Below, piece after piece: positions 1-7,645 of a stretch of DNA of 8,236 nucleotides. The notes beneath the pieces were generated by a model. The model searched no databases, was not told the origin of the DNA, and saw only the letters and a list, made by a program, of their open reading frames with translations. Numbering within the stretch: the stretch's first letter is position 1; the number at the start of each line of letters is the position of its first letter. The DNA comes from Bacteroidales bacterium (lineage in GTDB: Bacteria; Bacteroidota; Bacteroidia; Bacteroidales; UBA12077), in the NCBI GenBank assembly GCA_030156305.1, contig JASGMZ010000164.1, forward strand, positions 1 to 8,236, given 5' to 3'. A program made the position numbers and the translations under genes.

Positions 1-1
1 G

Positions 2-94
2 AAAAGCAGTGAGAAATATAATTTCTTCAAGATCAAATCTCCCGATCGCTTCTATATCATGTATTTAAAGAATTTCCAGGATACGAAGCACTGA
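2..94 (+). CDS. possible 3' end of an upstream gene (partial, unrecognised)
   Basis: The frame beginning at base 2 is open for 30 codons from the left edge to a TGA at 92-94. The peptide ends in SPDRFYIMYLKNFQDTKH. It uses varied, protein-like codons, with several TTC, AAG, ATC and CAG. The only internal ATG is close to the stop, so if real this is the tail of a gene whose body lies outside the window. I do not recognise the family. Thirty open codons at a window edge can easily occur by chance, so this is a weak call. No terminator-like hairpin follows the stop directly. Confidence 0.25.
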   Translation, partial: KSSEKYNFFKIKSPDRFYIMYLKNFQDTKH

Positions 95-667
95 TTGGTT
101 TAGCAGGAATGTGATGATGACTCCCAACCGCCATTAAGATATTTCCGATTATTTTGAAAACTTTTTTTAACTGCTTTACCGTTTTATTTCATATATTTGT
201 GAACCTTCTGTAACGAAAGGTATGGAGTAGCTGCATAAATCAATTTTACTGCCCAAAAGGATACCTGGCAGACCGGTTGTAACATGTCGACGGTTCCCCG
301 GACCATTGATGCTGTGACTCAGGTTCTGCCGGTTATCTTTTTTGTCATACAGATTCAACAATGAGTAAGGAAATTTAATAAAACGTTTCTTGTAAATTAG
401 TTAAATCGTCATTTCTTATGAGTAAACTTATTGAACCAAATTACTTTATAGGTTACTGGATGTGTTTTTTATAACTGAAAATGCCATATTAAGGGAAAAG
501 TTACTTGGATTGATTAAATATATTATTTTTTTCGGTAATATTTTATTATTGAAAAAAATAAGTTAAATTGCATGGCAGTTCAAAAAATCATGATATTTAC
601 GAGTAACAGATAACATAAAATTTCAATTCGAGAGATTGATGGTAAGCATATTAGCCATAGATATGTT
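95..667. other. intergenic region upstream of the helicase-nuclease gene
   Basis: About 570 bases without a convincing gene. The part at roughly 200-350 is less AT-rich than its surroundings and carries a 61-codon open frame on the minus strand (176-361). Its translation matches no family I recognise, so it could be a decayed fragment or chance. From about 360 to 667 the DNA is very AT-rich and would be expected to hold the promoter of the large gene. I cannot point to a good Bacteroidota promoter pair (TTTG at -33 with TAnnTTTG at -7). The region contains the hairpin at 523-561 and the mini-ORF at 639-671, listed separately. No tRNA, CRISPR array or insertion sequence end was seen. Confidence 0.6.
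523..561 (+). repeat. long AT-rich inverted repeat / RNA hairpin
   Basis: Bases 523-540 pair with 544-561 around a three-base TTT loop. The outer 11 base pairs are exact (TTATTTTTTTC against GAAAAAAATAA). They are followed by two G-T pairs (534-550 and 535-549) and five more Watson-Crick pairs. This gives 16 Watson-Crick and 2 wobble pairs in an 18-bp stem. The G-T pairs become C-A mismatches on the other strand, so the fold is better in RNA read from the plus strand, the direction of the large gene that starts 107 bases downstream. It lacks the GC stem and following U-tract of a normal terminator. It could be a 5'-leader structure or a repressor operator. AT-rich DNA makes such repeats more likely by chance, although 18 consecutive pairs is long. 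Confidence 0.55.
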
Positions 668-671
668 ATGA
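639..671 (+). CDS. possible 10-codon leader peptide overlapping the next start
   Basis: An ATG at 639 opens a frame of ten codons (MVSILAIDML) that ends in TGA at 669-671. The stop overlaps the start codon of the large gene in an ATGA arrangement, which is typical of translational coupling. AGAGA lies about 6-7 bases before the ATG and is the nearest thing to a ribosome binding site here; the large gene has none of its own. A very short frame like this can arise by chance, and only the overlap and purine stretch support it. Confidence 0.25.
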   Translation: MVSILAIDML

Positions 672-3600
672 ACAAAGAGAAGTATTTACAGATTTTCAAT
701 TATTTGCTTGAGTTTTCAAAACTAAGAAGTAAACCGGTCAGGGATATTCAATCCTCTTCCAATTACACAGATATTATTTGGTTTTCAGATATTCCGGTCA
801 AAGAAGAAATTACTTGTATTACGCATGAAAATTCTCCTTTGTATGGGGATGAGGATTTCTGGTTGAAAATTAGAAAACCTAAAGAACCTTTAAAACCTCA
901 ATTTCCTACACCTCCTGAAATTCTGGACAAATGGATAGCCAAGGATAGCTTGTTAAATAGAGAAGATTTACCAGAATTATTATCAGAAACAGAAATTGAT
1001 GGAAAAGTTGAAAAGATTGATGATTATTCAAATATAAAGGTTAGGTTCGAAGAATATTGTGAAAATAGATGGTTTAGTGATTCGGAATGGTACTGGAGAG
1101 AATATGAAATTTATTTAGAACAATATGCTGAATTTGAACAAATCAACACCCTTTACAAAAAACTGTTTACTATCTATAATAAATCTCAGCAGTTTGGAGA
1201 AGAATATGAATTAATCATTGGTATAGGTTTGATGCATTTTAGGGAGAATTATGAAATGCCATTAATTTTCAGGCATATTCTAACTACAAAATGTGATATA
1301 AAATTTGAATATTCAAAGAATGATTCGAACATTATTTTAGGTCAGAACATTGAAAACGGTTTTTTAATAGAAACAGATGCCATTGTCGACTTAAGTGAGC
1401 AGTTTGAGTCATTTAACATTTTAGAAGCTGAAAAGTTAGCGAAAGAAATCATACATACAAAAGAATTAACCAATCCTTTCGATAATGAGATACATAGTGT
1501 TTTGCAGTTGTTGGCTGAACGGTTTAAACCAGGCGAAGGCAATTATTTTGAATCATTGAGAAAGAGCGATAATTTACCAGATAAGGAATCTGTGTTTTAT
1601 GCTCCAGCTTTGATTCTCAGAAAACGAGATACCAGGAGCTACACATCAGTATTTGAACAGATTATCAATGATATAAAACAATCACAAAATCTGAATATCT
1701 CGATTCTAAATGATCTTATCGGAGATACGAACGAACTAAGCAATAATATTCATTTTTCTGATTCAAATGGAAAAGACCAAGTTATTTATTTCCCCAACAA
1801 ATACAATGATGAACAAATAGCAATTATCAACAAATCCAGTCATTTTGATAAGGTTTTGGTTCAGGGCCCCCCTGGTACAGGTAAATCTCATACAATCGCC
1901 AATCTGATATGTCATCTGTTGGCTAATGGCAAAAAAGTTTTGGTAACTGCCTATACTAAGCGAGCCTTGGAAGTTTTAAAAGATAAGCTTCCGGAAGAAT
2001 TCAGGGAATTAGCAGTGAGTCTTTTAAGTGGAGACTCTACTTCAATCCAGGGACTGGAATCAAGCATCAATAAGATAAATGAAAAATTGTCAGATACAGA
2101 TCTGGATGTGTTAGAAAAAGAAATTTCTGAGCTTGAAGAAAAGTTAGATCTTTTAAAGAGGAACAAAGCATATGATACGAATGAGTTATTGATTTTAAGG
2201 GAAAAGTCTTCCCGGAGTTTTTCCATAAATCCAAAATACAGTGGAACATTAACTGAGATAAGTGCGCTATTGGATTCAGAGAAAGAATTGTATAACTGGT
2301 ACAAGGATAGTTTTGACGAGTACGAGAATTACGAAATTATTGATAAGATAAAATGTTTTTACAGTGATTTTGAAAATTATTATTTAATCGACGAGTCAAT
2401 TTTTAATTATAAACTGCCTCTCATAAATACGTTATTTGACAAAGAATCTTTACAGGATTACCAGAATTTATATTATATCCTAAAAGAGGATGATCATGTG
2501 CAGCATTTAGCTGATCAGATTGAAACCAGTGATATTGAAAAAGTCAGGAATCTGATCAGTGAGCTTTTAGAGAAAAGCAGGGAGGTTGATGCTATGAATA
2601 TCTTACAAAAGGAGAAGATCAAAGATGATTTGTTTAAAAATGATGAAAGAAAATGGTTAAATAAAATTGAGAGGACAAAAGCCATATTGGATAATTTTGA
2701 CAGGAGCGAACTGCGCTACAAAGATCAAAATTGTGAAGTAATTTATCCTGTAGAAAAATCCATTATCGCATTAAAAAATGATGCAAAGATTTTACTGGAT
2801 TTCCTACAAAAAGGGAATAAATTCTCCGGTGTTGGATTTAAAATAAAAAAATCATTTTTTCCTAACGAAATAAAAGAAAGGCTTTATTTTACAGAAAAAG
2901 TTTCAGTAAACGGAAGTCCATGTGATTCACCGGAAGAATTTAAAATTGTATTGGAAGACATCCGGATCAAACAGTTTTTTGAAGAACTTAGCGAAATATG
3001 GTCAATCAATGATTTGAATCGGAATTACGAATCAACCTTTGAATATTTCTATGATCATAATAGACAAGTAGAAATTTTATATGAACTCGTTAATGATTCA
3101 CTTACCATAGTCAATCATATTCACTCATTTTCAAATTTAAAAATCAATGCATTAAATAGTAGTATAATTGAAGATTGTTTAAACAGAGTGGAATTTCGCA
3201 TCAAACTTGATAGGTTCAAAAATTATGAACAACAAAAAGAAAAAATTATTGAAGATCTCTCAAACGAAAACATTCATCCCATTGGAAAGGAGTTATCTCA
3301 TGCAATATCTTCATTCAAACTAAGTAGCTATGATAAACTGATAGAACAGTTGATTGATTTACATAATCAACGCGAAAGGCATGACGAATATAAAAAAAAT
3401 GAGGCAGAGTTGAGTCAGTCCTTACCTTATTTGGTGAATCAGATTTCGACTCGTGAAATTTCAGAAACAGAATTATCATCTTTGGCAGATGCATTTTTAT
3501 ACATGAATGCCAAAAATGAAGTGGATGTACTATTAAGTGAAAACCAAGAAAATGTATTATCCCAAAAATTACAAGCCTACGATAATGATGAAAGCCGGTT

Positions 3601-6088
3601 GATAGCTTTACTTGCGTCAAATAAAACTTGGTTGTACGTATTGCAAAATTTGCAACATAACAATTCACTTCGGCAACATCTGGAAGCATGGGTTCAAGCA
3701 GTTAAGAAGATTGGAAAGACAGGTAAAGGTAAAAGAGCTTTAAAATTCAGGAGAATGGCACAAAAAGAAATGGAATATTGCAAAACAGCCATTCCCTGCT
3801 GGATTATGCCCCTCTACAAAGTTACGGAAACTATTCAGCCGGAACAGGGTATTTATGATTATGTAATAGTTGATGAAGCAAGCCAGTTAGGACCGGATGC
3901 CATCTTTCTGCTCTATATAACTAAGAATGTTATCATTGTAGGGGATGACAAACAAACATCACCCGAATATGTTGGTGTAGACGCCAATGCAATGACACCT
4001 TATATTAACCGGTATTTAAAAGGAATCCCGTTTCATGAATTCTACGGCACAGAGTCTAGTTTCTTTGATCATGCAAAAAGATTTCGGGGTGCTGAGATTA
4101 TCCTTAGGGAGCATTTCAGATGTATGCCCGAGATCATTGAATTTTCCAATAAGCTATTTTATGCACCTGACGGAAAAGGGTTATATCCTTTGAAACAATA
4201 TTCAGAAAATAGATTACCACCTTTGGTTCATCATTATTGTCCTGATGGTTTTACTGAAGGAAATGGAGCATATCTTAGGAACCAGAATGAAGCATTGTCT
4301 ATTGTAAAAAAGATCAAAGAGATAGTCATTGATGACAGATACAATAACAAAAGCATAGGGGTAATTTGTCTGCAGGGGACAGCCCAAAGTTCTCTGATAG
4401 AAACATTGTTGATTAAAGAAATTGGAGAAACAGAATACAACAAGAGAAAGATAATCTGCGGCAATTCTGCCAGTTTTCAGGGAGATGAAAGAGATATAAT
4501 TTTTTTAAGTCTTGTTACCGCTCAGAATCACAACCGTATTGCATTAACCCGACCGGAAGATGAACGACGCTTCAATGTAGCTGTGAGCAGGGCAATCGAA
4601 CAGATATGGCTTTTTCACTCTATTTTGCTTGATGATTTAAGCAATCAAAATGATCTGAGATATAAAATTTTAGATTATTTCATCAATCATAAACCTTCAC
4701 CTCCCCCTGTCTCAATCCCTGTAAAGCGAACTTTAGGAGATCAACCCGAACCTTTTGACAGTTGGTTTGAAGTTGATGTATACAATGATATTGTCAATAA
4801 GGGTTTTAATGTGAAACCACAGTATGATGTTGTAAGAGGAAAGTATCGCCTGGATATGGTCGCATTTATGCCTGATGGCGTTAAATTTGCTATTGAATGT
4901 GACGGAGATCAATGGCACGGAGCTGATCGATACCTTGACGACTTGCATCGTCAAAAAGTATTGGAACGGTGTGGTTGGCAGTTTTACAGAATTCGAGGAG
5001 GAGAATATTACTCGAACAGAGAAAAATCACTTCAACCATTATGGGAAATGTTTGAAAAACATAATTCAGCAAAACCAATAAAAGTTAATGTTGATTCAGA
5101 ACTGAAGAATGGAATAAACAACCAGGTTATCGATATCCAAACTTACACATTATCAGAAAATAAGCACGATCGTATTGGTGATGATTCAAATCTGAAAGTT
5201 TCTGACCACTCTGAAATTGATTATATGGATCAACCTGATATTTACACGAATAATACTGATCAGATACTGAGATATTTTAATTTGTATGACACCGGCGAAT
5301 ACATCATGGCTGAGGAGAGGATCGATCAAGCTAAATACTCGCTTCCCATTAAGGAATCGCAAAAAAACGGTTTTTTGCTGCAATGTTATGAATCCGGCAA
5401 TGTTAATAAAGTATATGTTTCCACCTTACTCTCTCGCAGATTGGGTAGAGAATATATGAATGGAGTAAACAAAAATGATATCCTCAAGAAATTGGTGATT
5501 ATTGAGGAAGAGAAAATATTGGGAGTGACATTCACTGAAAATGGGATCAAATCCTTTAAAGCTCATTTAACAAAAAATATTTCCTGTAGAGAGCTTTTAC
5601 ATCTGCAAGGAATAAAAGTGATCTATAATGAATACGACAACTTAGAGTATCACATAATTCCAATAAATGAATATAATAACATAGAAAAATTGATATTCCA
5701 AAGTTTTACGGCTAAGGGAAAACCCATGAATAATGCCTATTATGCCAATGAGTGGAATATCATTCGCAACTATTTACCTGTCAAAATGCAATTTAAGGAA
5801 AATAAAATTGATACGTTAGCATCAAAAAAGGAAAATAATTACCATGAAGAATATGGTGCCATAGTCAAACTAAACAAAATTGTCAGAATACAATATTTGA
5901 AATATGACTGGCAATTGAATGTCGTAATAGTTGAAAATCAAAACGATTCTGCCAAAACTGATAACGGAATTTTGAATGTGGCTATTCATTCGCCACTCGG
6001 TACATCTTTGTTAGGGAGAAGGGTAGGAGAAATAGTAAAGATCGAATCAGAAAGTATTCAAGTGAAAATTCTGGCAATTCTCAATTAG
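668..6088 (+). CDS. SF1 (COG1112) helicase with Vsr-like nuclease and C-terminal Gre-type domain, probable defence effector
   Basis: A single 1806-residue protein with no signal peptide or membrane segment, so probably cytoplasmic. Residues 1-390 are an unassigned N-terminal region. The helicase follows: Walker A GPPGTGKS (400-407), Walker B DEASQ (1069-1073), motif III GDDKQTSP (1092-1099), motif IV LREHFR (1146-1151), motif V FQGDERD (1270-1276) and motif VI RRFNVAVSRA (1300-1309). These are Upf1-like SF1 motifs and all look intact. About 660 residues separate Walker A from Walker B, with a coiled-coil-like stretch near 465-520. A PD-(D/E)XK nuclease of the Vsr/MTES_1575 type spans about 1363-1465, with E1368, D1396, IECDG (E1410, D1412), WHG (H1417) and GW (W1437). 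After a polar linker and an unassigned region (about 1530-1728), residues 1729-1806 resemble the GreA/GreB C-terminal domain. The ATG at 668 is the first ATG after an in-frame stop (611-613). The layout recalls single-gene helicase-Vsr defence proteins such as Hhe. Antiphage activity is inferred. The gene is far more AT-rich than hsdM. Confidence 0.9.
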   Translation: MNKEKYLQIFNYLLEFSKLRSKPVRDIQSSSNYTDIIWFSDIPVKEEITCITHENSPLYGDEDFWLKIRKPKEPLKPQFPTPPEILDKWIAKDSLLNREDLPELLSETEIDGKVEKIDDYSNIKVRFEEYCENRWFSDSEWYWREYEIYLEQYAEFEQINTLYKKLFTIYNKSQQFGEEYELIIGIGLMHFRENYEMPLIFRHILTTKCDIKFEYSKNDSNIILGQNIENGFLIETDAIVDLSEQFESFNILEAEKLAKEIIHTKELTNPFDNEIHSVLQLLAERFKPGEGNYFESLRKSDNLPDKESVFYAPALILRKRDTRSYTSVFEQIINDIKQSQNLNISILNDLIGDTNELSNNIHFSDSNGKDQVIYFPNKYNDEQIAIINKSSHFDKVLVQGPPGTGKSHTIANLICHLLANGKKVLVTAYTKRALEVLKDKLPEEFRELAVSLLSGDSTSIQGLESSINKINEKLSDTDLDVLEKEISELEEKLDLLKRNKAYDTNELLILREKSSRSFSINPKYSGTLTEISALLDSEKELYNWYKDSFDEYENYEIIDKIKCFYSDFENYYLIDESIFNYKLPLINTLFDKESLQDYQNLYYILKEDDHVQHLADQIETSDIEKVRNLISELLEKSREVDAMNILQKEKIKDDLFKNDERKWLNKIERTKAILDNFDRSELRYKDQNCEVIYPVEKSIIALKNDAKILLDFLQKGNKFSGVGFKIKKSFFPNEIKERLYFTEKVSVNGSPCDSPEEFKIVLEDIRIKQFFEELSEIWSINDLNRNYESTFEYFYDHNRQVEILYELVNDSLTIVNHIHSFSNLKINALNSSIIEDCLNRVEFRIKLDRFKNYEQQKEKIIEDLSNENIHPIGKELSHAISSFKLSSYDKLIEQLIDLHNQRERHDEYKKNEAELSQSLPYLVNQISTREISETELSSLADAFLYMNAKNEVDVLLSENQENVLSQKLQAYDNDESRLIALLASNKTWLYVLQNLQHNNSLRQHLEAWVQAVKKIGKTGKGKRALKFRRMAQKEMEYCKTAIPCWIMPLYKVTETIQPEQGIYDYVIVDEASQLGPDAIFLLYITKNVIIVGDDKQTSPEYVGVDANAMTPYINRYLKGIPFHEFYGTESSFFDHAKRFRGAEIILREHFRCMPEIIEFSNKLFYAPDGKGLYPLKQYSENRLPPLVHHYCPDGFTEGNGAYLRNQNEALSIVKKIKEIVIDDRYNNKSIGVICLQGTAQSSLIETLLIKEIGETEYNKRKIICGNSASFQGDERDIIFLSLVTAQNHNRIALTRPEDERRFNVAVSRAIEQIWLFHSILLDDLSNQNDLRYKILDYFINHKPSPPPVSIPVKRTLGDQPEPFDSWFEVDVYNDIVNKGFNVKPQYDVVRGKYRLDMVAFMPDGVKFAIECDGDQWHGADRYLDDLHRQKVLERCGWQFYRIRGGEYYSNREKSLQPLWEMFEKHNSAKPIKVNVDSELKNGINNQVIDIQTYTLSENKHDRIGDDSNLKVSDHSEIDYMDQPDIYTNNTDQILRYFNLYDTGEYIMAEERIDQAKYSLPIKESQKNGFLLQCYESGNVNKVYVSTLLSRRLGREYMNGVNKNDILKKLVIIEEEKILGVTFTENGIKSFKAHLTKNISCRELLHLQGIKVIYNEYDNLEYHIIPINEYNNIEKLIFQSFTAKGKPMNNAYYANEWNIIRNYLPVKMQFKENKIDTLASKKENNYHEEYGAIVKLNKIVRIQYLKYDWQLNVVIVENQNDSAKTDNGILNVAIHSPLGTSLLGRRVGEIVKIESESIQVKILAILN

Positions 6089-6164
6089 TTGATTACGATT
6101 AATTATTAAATTTGAGACTCAATGAATTTTTTTCAAAAATAGTAATATACATTTTTACAGTATA

Positions 6165-7643
6165 ATGTCAAAGAAAAAAGGAATCGGAACAGAAGAACCC
6201 CTGGAGAAACAACTCTGGAAAGCTGCGGACAAGCTCCGCAAAAATATTGACGCGGCCGAGTACAAGCATATTGTGCTGGGGTTGATCTTTCTGAAATATA
6301 TTTCAGATGCTTTTGAAGAACTGTATGAACGGTTAAAGGCAGAGGAATCCCTGGGAGCCGACCCCGAAGACAAAGACGAATACAAAGCAGAAAATGTATT
6401 CTTCGTTCCGCTGGATGCACGGTGGAATTATTTACAGTCGAAAGCAAAACAACCTGAAATCGGGAAGATTGTGGACAATGCCATGGATGCCATTGAAAAA
6501 GAAAATGCTTCTTTGAAAGGTGTTTTACCCAAAGTGTTTGCCCGGCAAAATCTCGACCCTACCAGTTTAGGCGAACTGATTGACCTGGTTGGAAACATTG
6601 CTTTAGGCGATGCTAAGGCCCGAAGCGCCGATGTGCTCGGACATGTATTTGAATATTTCCTGGGTGAATTTGCTCTTGCCGAAGGTAAGAAAGGCGGACA
6701 GTTCTATACCCCACGGAGTGTTGTGGAATTATTGGTTGAAATGTTGGAGCCATACAAAGGACGAGTATTTGACCCCGATATTTCCATCTACGGACAGGAA
6801 AGCAATCAGACTACCTGGCGTCTGGCTAAAATGAATCTTGCCATTCGTGGTATAGATAGCTCACAGGTTAAATGGAACAGCGAAGGTTCTTTTTTGAACG
6901 ATGCACACAAAGACCTGAAAGCCGATTACATCATTGCCAATCCACCTTTTAACGTAAGTGACTGGGGCGGTGATTTAATGCGTACCGATGGACGTTGGCA
7001 GTATGGCACACCACCAACCGGTAACGCCAATTTTGCCTGGATGCAACATTTTATTTATCACTTGGCACCCAGCGGACAGGCCGGTGTGGTATTGGCAAAA
7101 GGAGCATTGACATCTAAAACATCGGGCGAAGGCGAAATTCGGAAAGCCTTTGTTGAGAATGGCCTGATTGATTGCATCGTGAACCTGCCTGCCAAGTTGT
7201 TTTTAAATACTCAGATTCCAGCAGCATTATGGTTTATGAGCCGCAATCGTAAGAACGGAAAATTCAGAAACCGCAGTAACGAAATTTTGTTTATCGATGC
7301 CCGAAACCTGGGACATCTAGTAAATCGGCGTACTCGTGAACTTTCGCAGGAAGACATTGATAAAATTGCCGGCACTTACCACAATTGGCGAAACCCGGAT
7401 GGCAACTATGAAGACATTCCTGGATTTTGTGCATCAGCACCCGTTACCAAAGTAGCGGAACTCGATTATGTGCTTACTCCCGGACGCTACGTAGGTTTAC
7501 CCGACGATGAAGATGACTTTGATTTTAATGAACGATTCACCGTATTAAAAGCAGAGCTGGAAGAGCAGCTTAGAGAAGAAGCACACCTGAACGAAATTAT
7601 TACAGCTAACCTTTCTAAAATAAAATTAAACAGTGAGTTATAG
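6165..7643 (+). CDS. hsdM: type I restriction-modification methyltransferase subunit M, AdoMet motif I missing
   Basis: HsdM normally forms an M2S complex with HsdS and transfers a methyl group from AdoMet to adenine N6 in the target site. The 492-residue product has the helical HsdM N-terminal domain (about 12-150) and the N6-adenine methyltransferase domain (about 155-445). GGQFYTPR (177-184), YGQES (209-213), the catalytic NPPF (259-262) and a normal C-terminal end are present. In relatives recalled from Bacteroidota, the segment after FDP reads as DPCCGSGG plus about 15 more residues before GDISIYGQE. Here FDP (202-204) joins directly to DISIYGQE (205-212), so the AdoMet-binding loop is gone and the protein is about 23 residues shorter than the usual 515 or so. 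The frame is kept. The product may still bind HsdS but is unlikely to methylate. The ATG at 6165 is the only start after an in-frame stop (6123-6125) that keeps the conserved N-terminus. The gap to the gene before is 76 bp, so it may have its own promoter. Confidence 0.93.
   Translation: MSKKKGIGTEEPLEKQLWKAADKLRKNIDAAEYKHIVLGLIFLKYISDAFEELYERLKAEESLGADPEDKDEYKAENVFFVPLDARWNYLQSKAKQPEIGKIVDNAMDAIEKENASLKGVLPKVFARQNLDPTSLGELIDLVGNIALGDAKARSADVLGHVFEYFLGEFALAEGKKGGQFYTPRSVVELLVEMLEPYKGRVFDPDISIYGQESNQTTWRLAKMNLAIRGIDSSQVKWNSEGSFLNDAHKDLKADYIIANPPFNVSDWGGDLMRTDGRWQYGTPPTGNANFAWMQHFIYHLAPSGQAGVVLAKGALTSKTSGEGEIRKAFVENGLIDCIVNLPAKLFLNTQIPAALWFMSRNRKNGKFRNRSNEILFIDARNLGHLVNRRTRELSQEDIDKIAGTYHNWRNPDGNYEDIPGFCASAPVTKVAELDYVLTPGRYVGLPDDEDDFDFNERFTVLKAELEEQLREEAHLNEIITANLSKIKLNSEL
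6771..6782 (+). other. in-frame deletion junction in hsdM (motif I lost)
   Basis: The codons GAC CCC (Asp203, Pro204) are followed directly by GAT ATT (Asp205, Ile206). In intact relatives, the cysteine-rich glycine loop of motif I and a short helix separate these two points. Both sides of the junction begin with GA, so a short-homology slip is possible. The missing length, about 23 codons, is estimated from memory of family members rather than from an alignment. A mis-assembly could also produce this join. Confidence 0.7.
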
Positions 7644-7645
7644 TC

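Noticed and set aside
176..361. 61-codon open frame on the minus strand
   Set aside because: No family recognised, no ribosome binding site and no neighbour supporting it. It may be a relic in a slightly GC-richer patch, but I cannot support it as a gene.
361..425. Two copies of ATGAGTAA (361 and 418), 57 bases apart
   Set aside because: Eight bases shared in AT-rich DNA is weak, there is no further similarity around them, and no third copy forms an array.
418..474. Plus-strand frame of 18 codons starting MSKLIEPNYF
   Set aside because: The start looks gene-like, but it stops after 18 codons and has no ribosome binding site or known peptide match. Most likely chance.
4875..5081. 68-codon plus-strand frame inside the nuclease-coding part of the large gene
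   Set aside because: It lies wholly inside a well-supported coding region in another frame and shows no protein motif.
6089..6164. Short AT inverted repeat (ATTTTT-TTC-AAAAAT) and possible promoter before hsdM
   Set aside because: The stem is only about six A-T pairs and no Bacteroidota -33/-7 pair with proper spacing could be placed, so I do not call a terminator or promoter.
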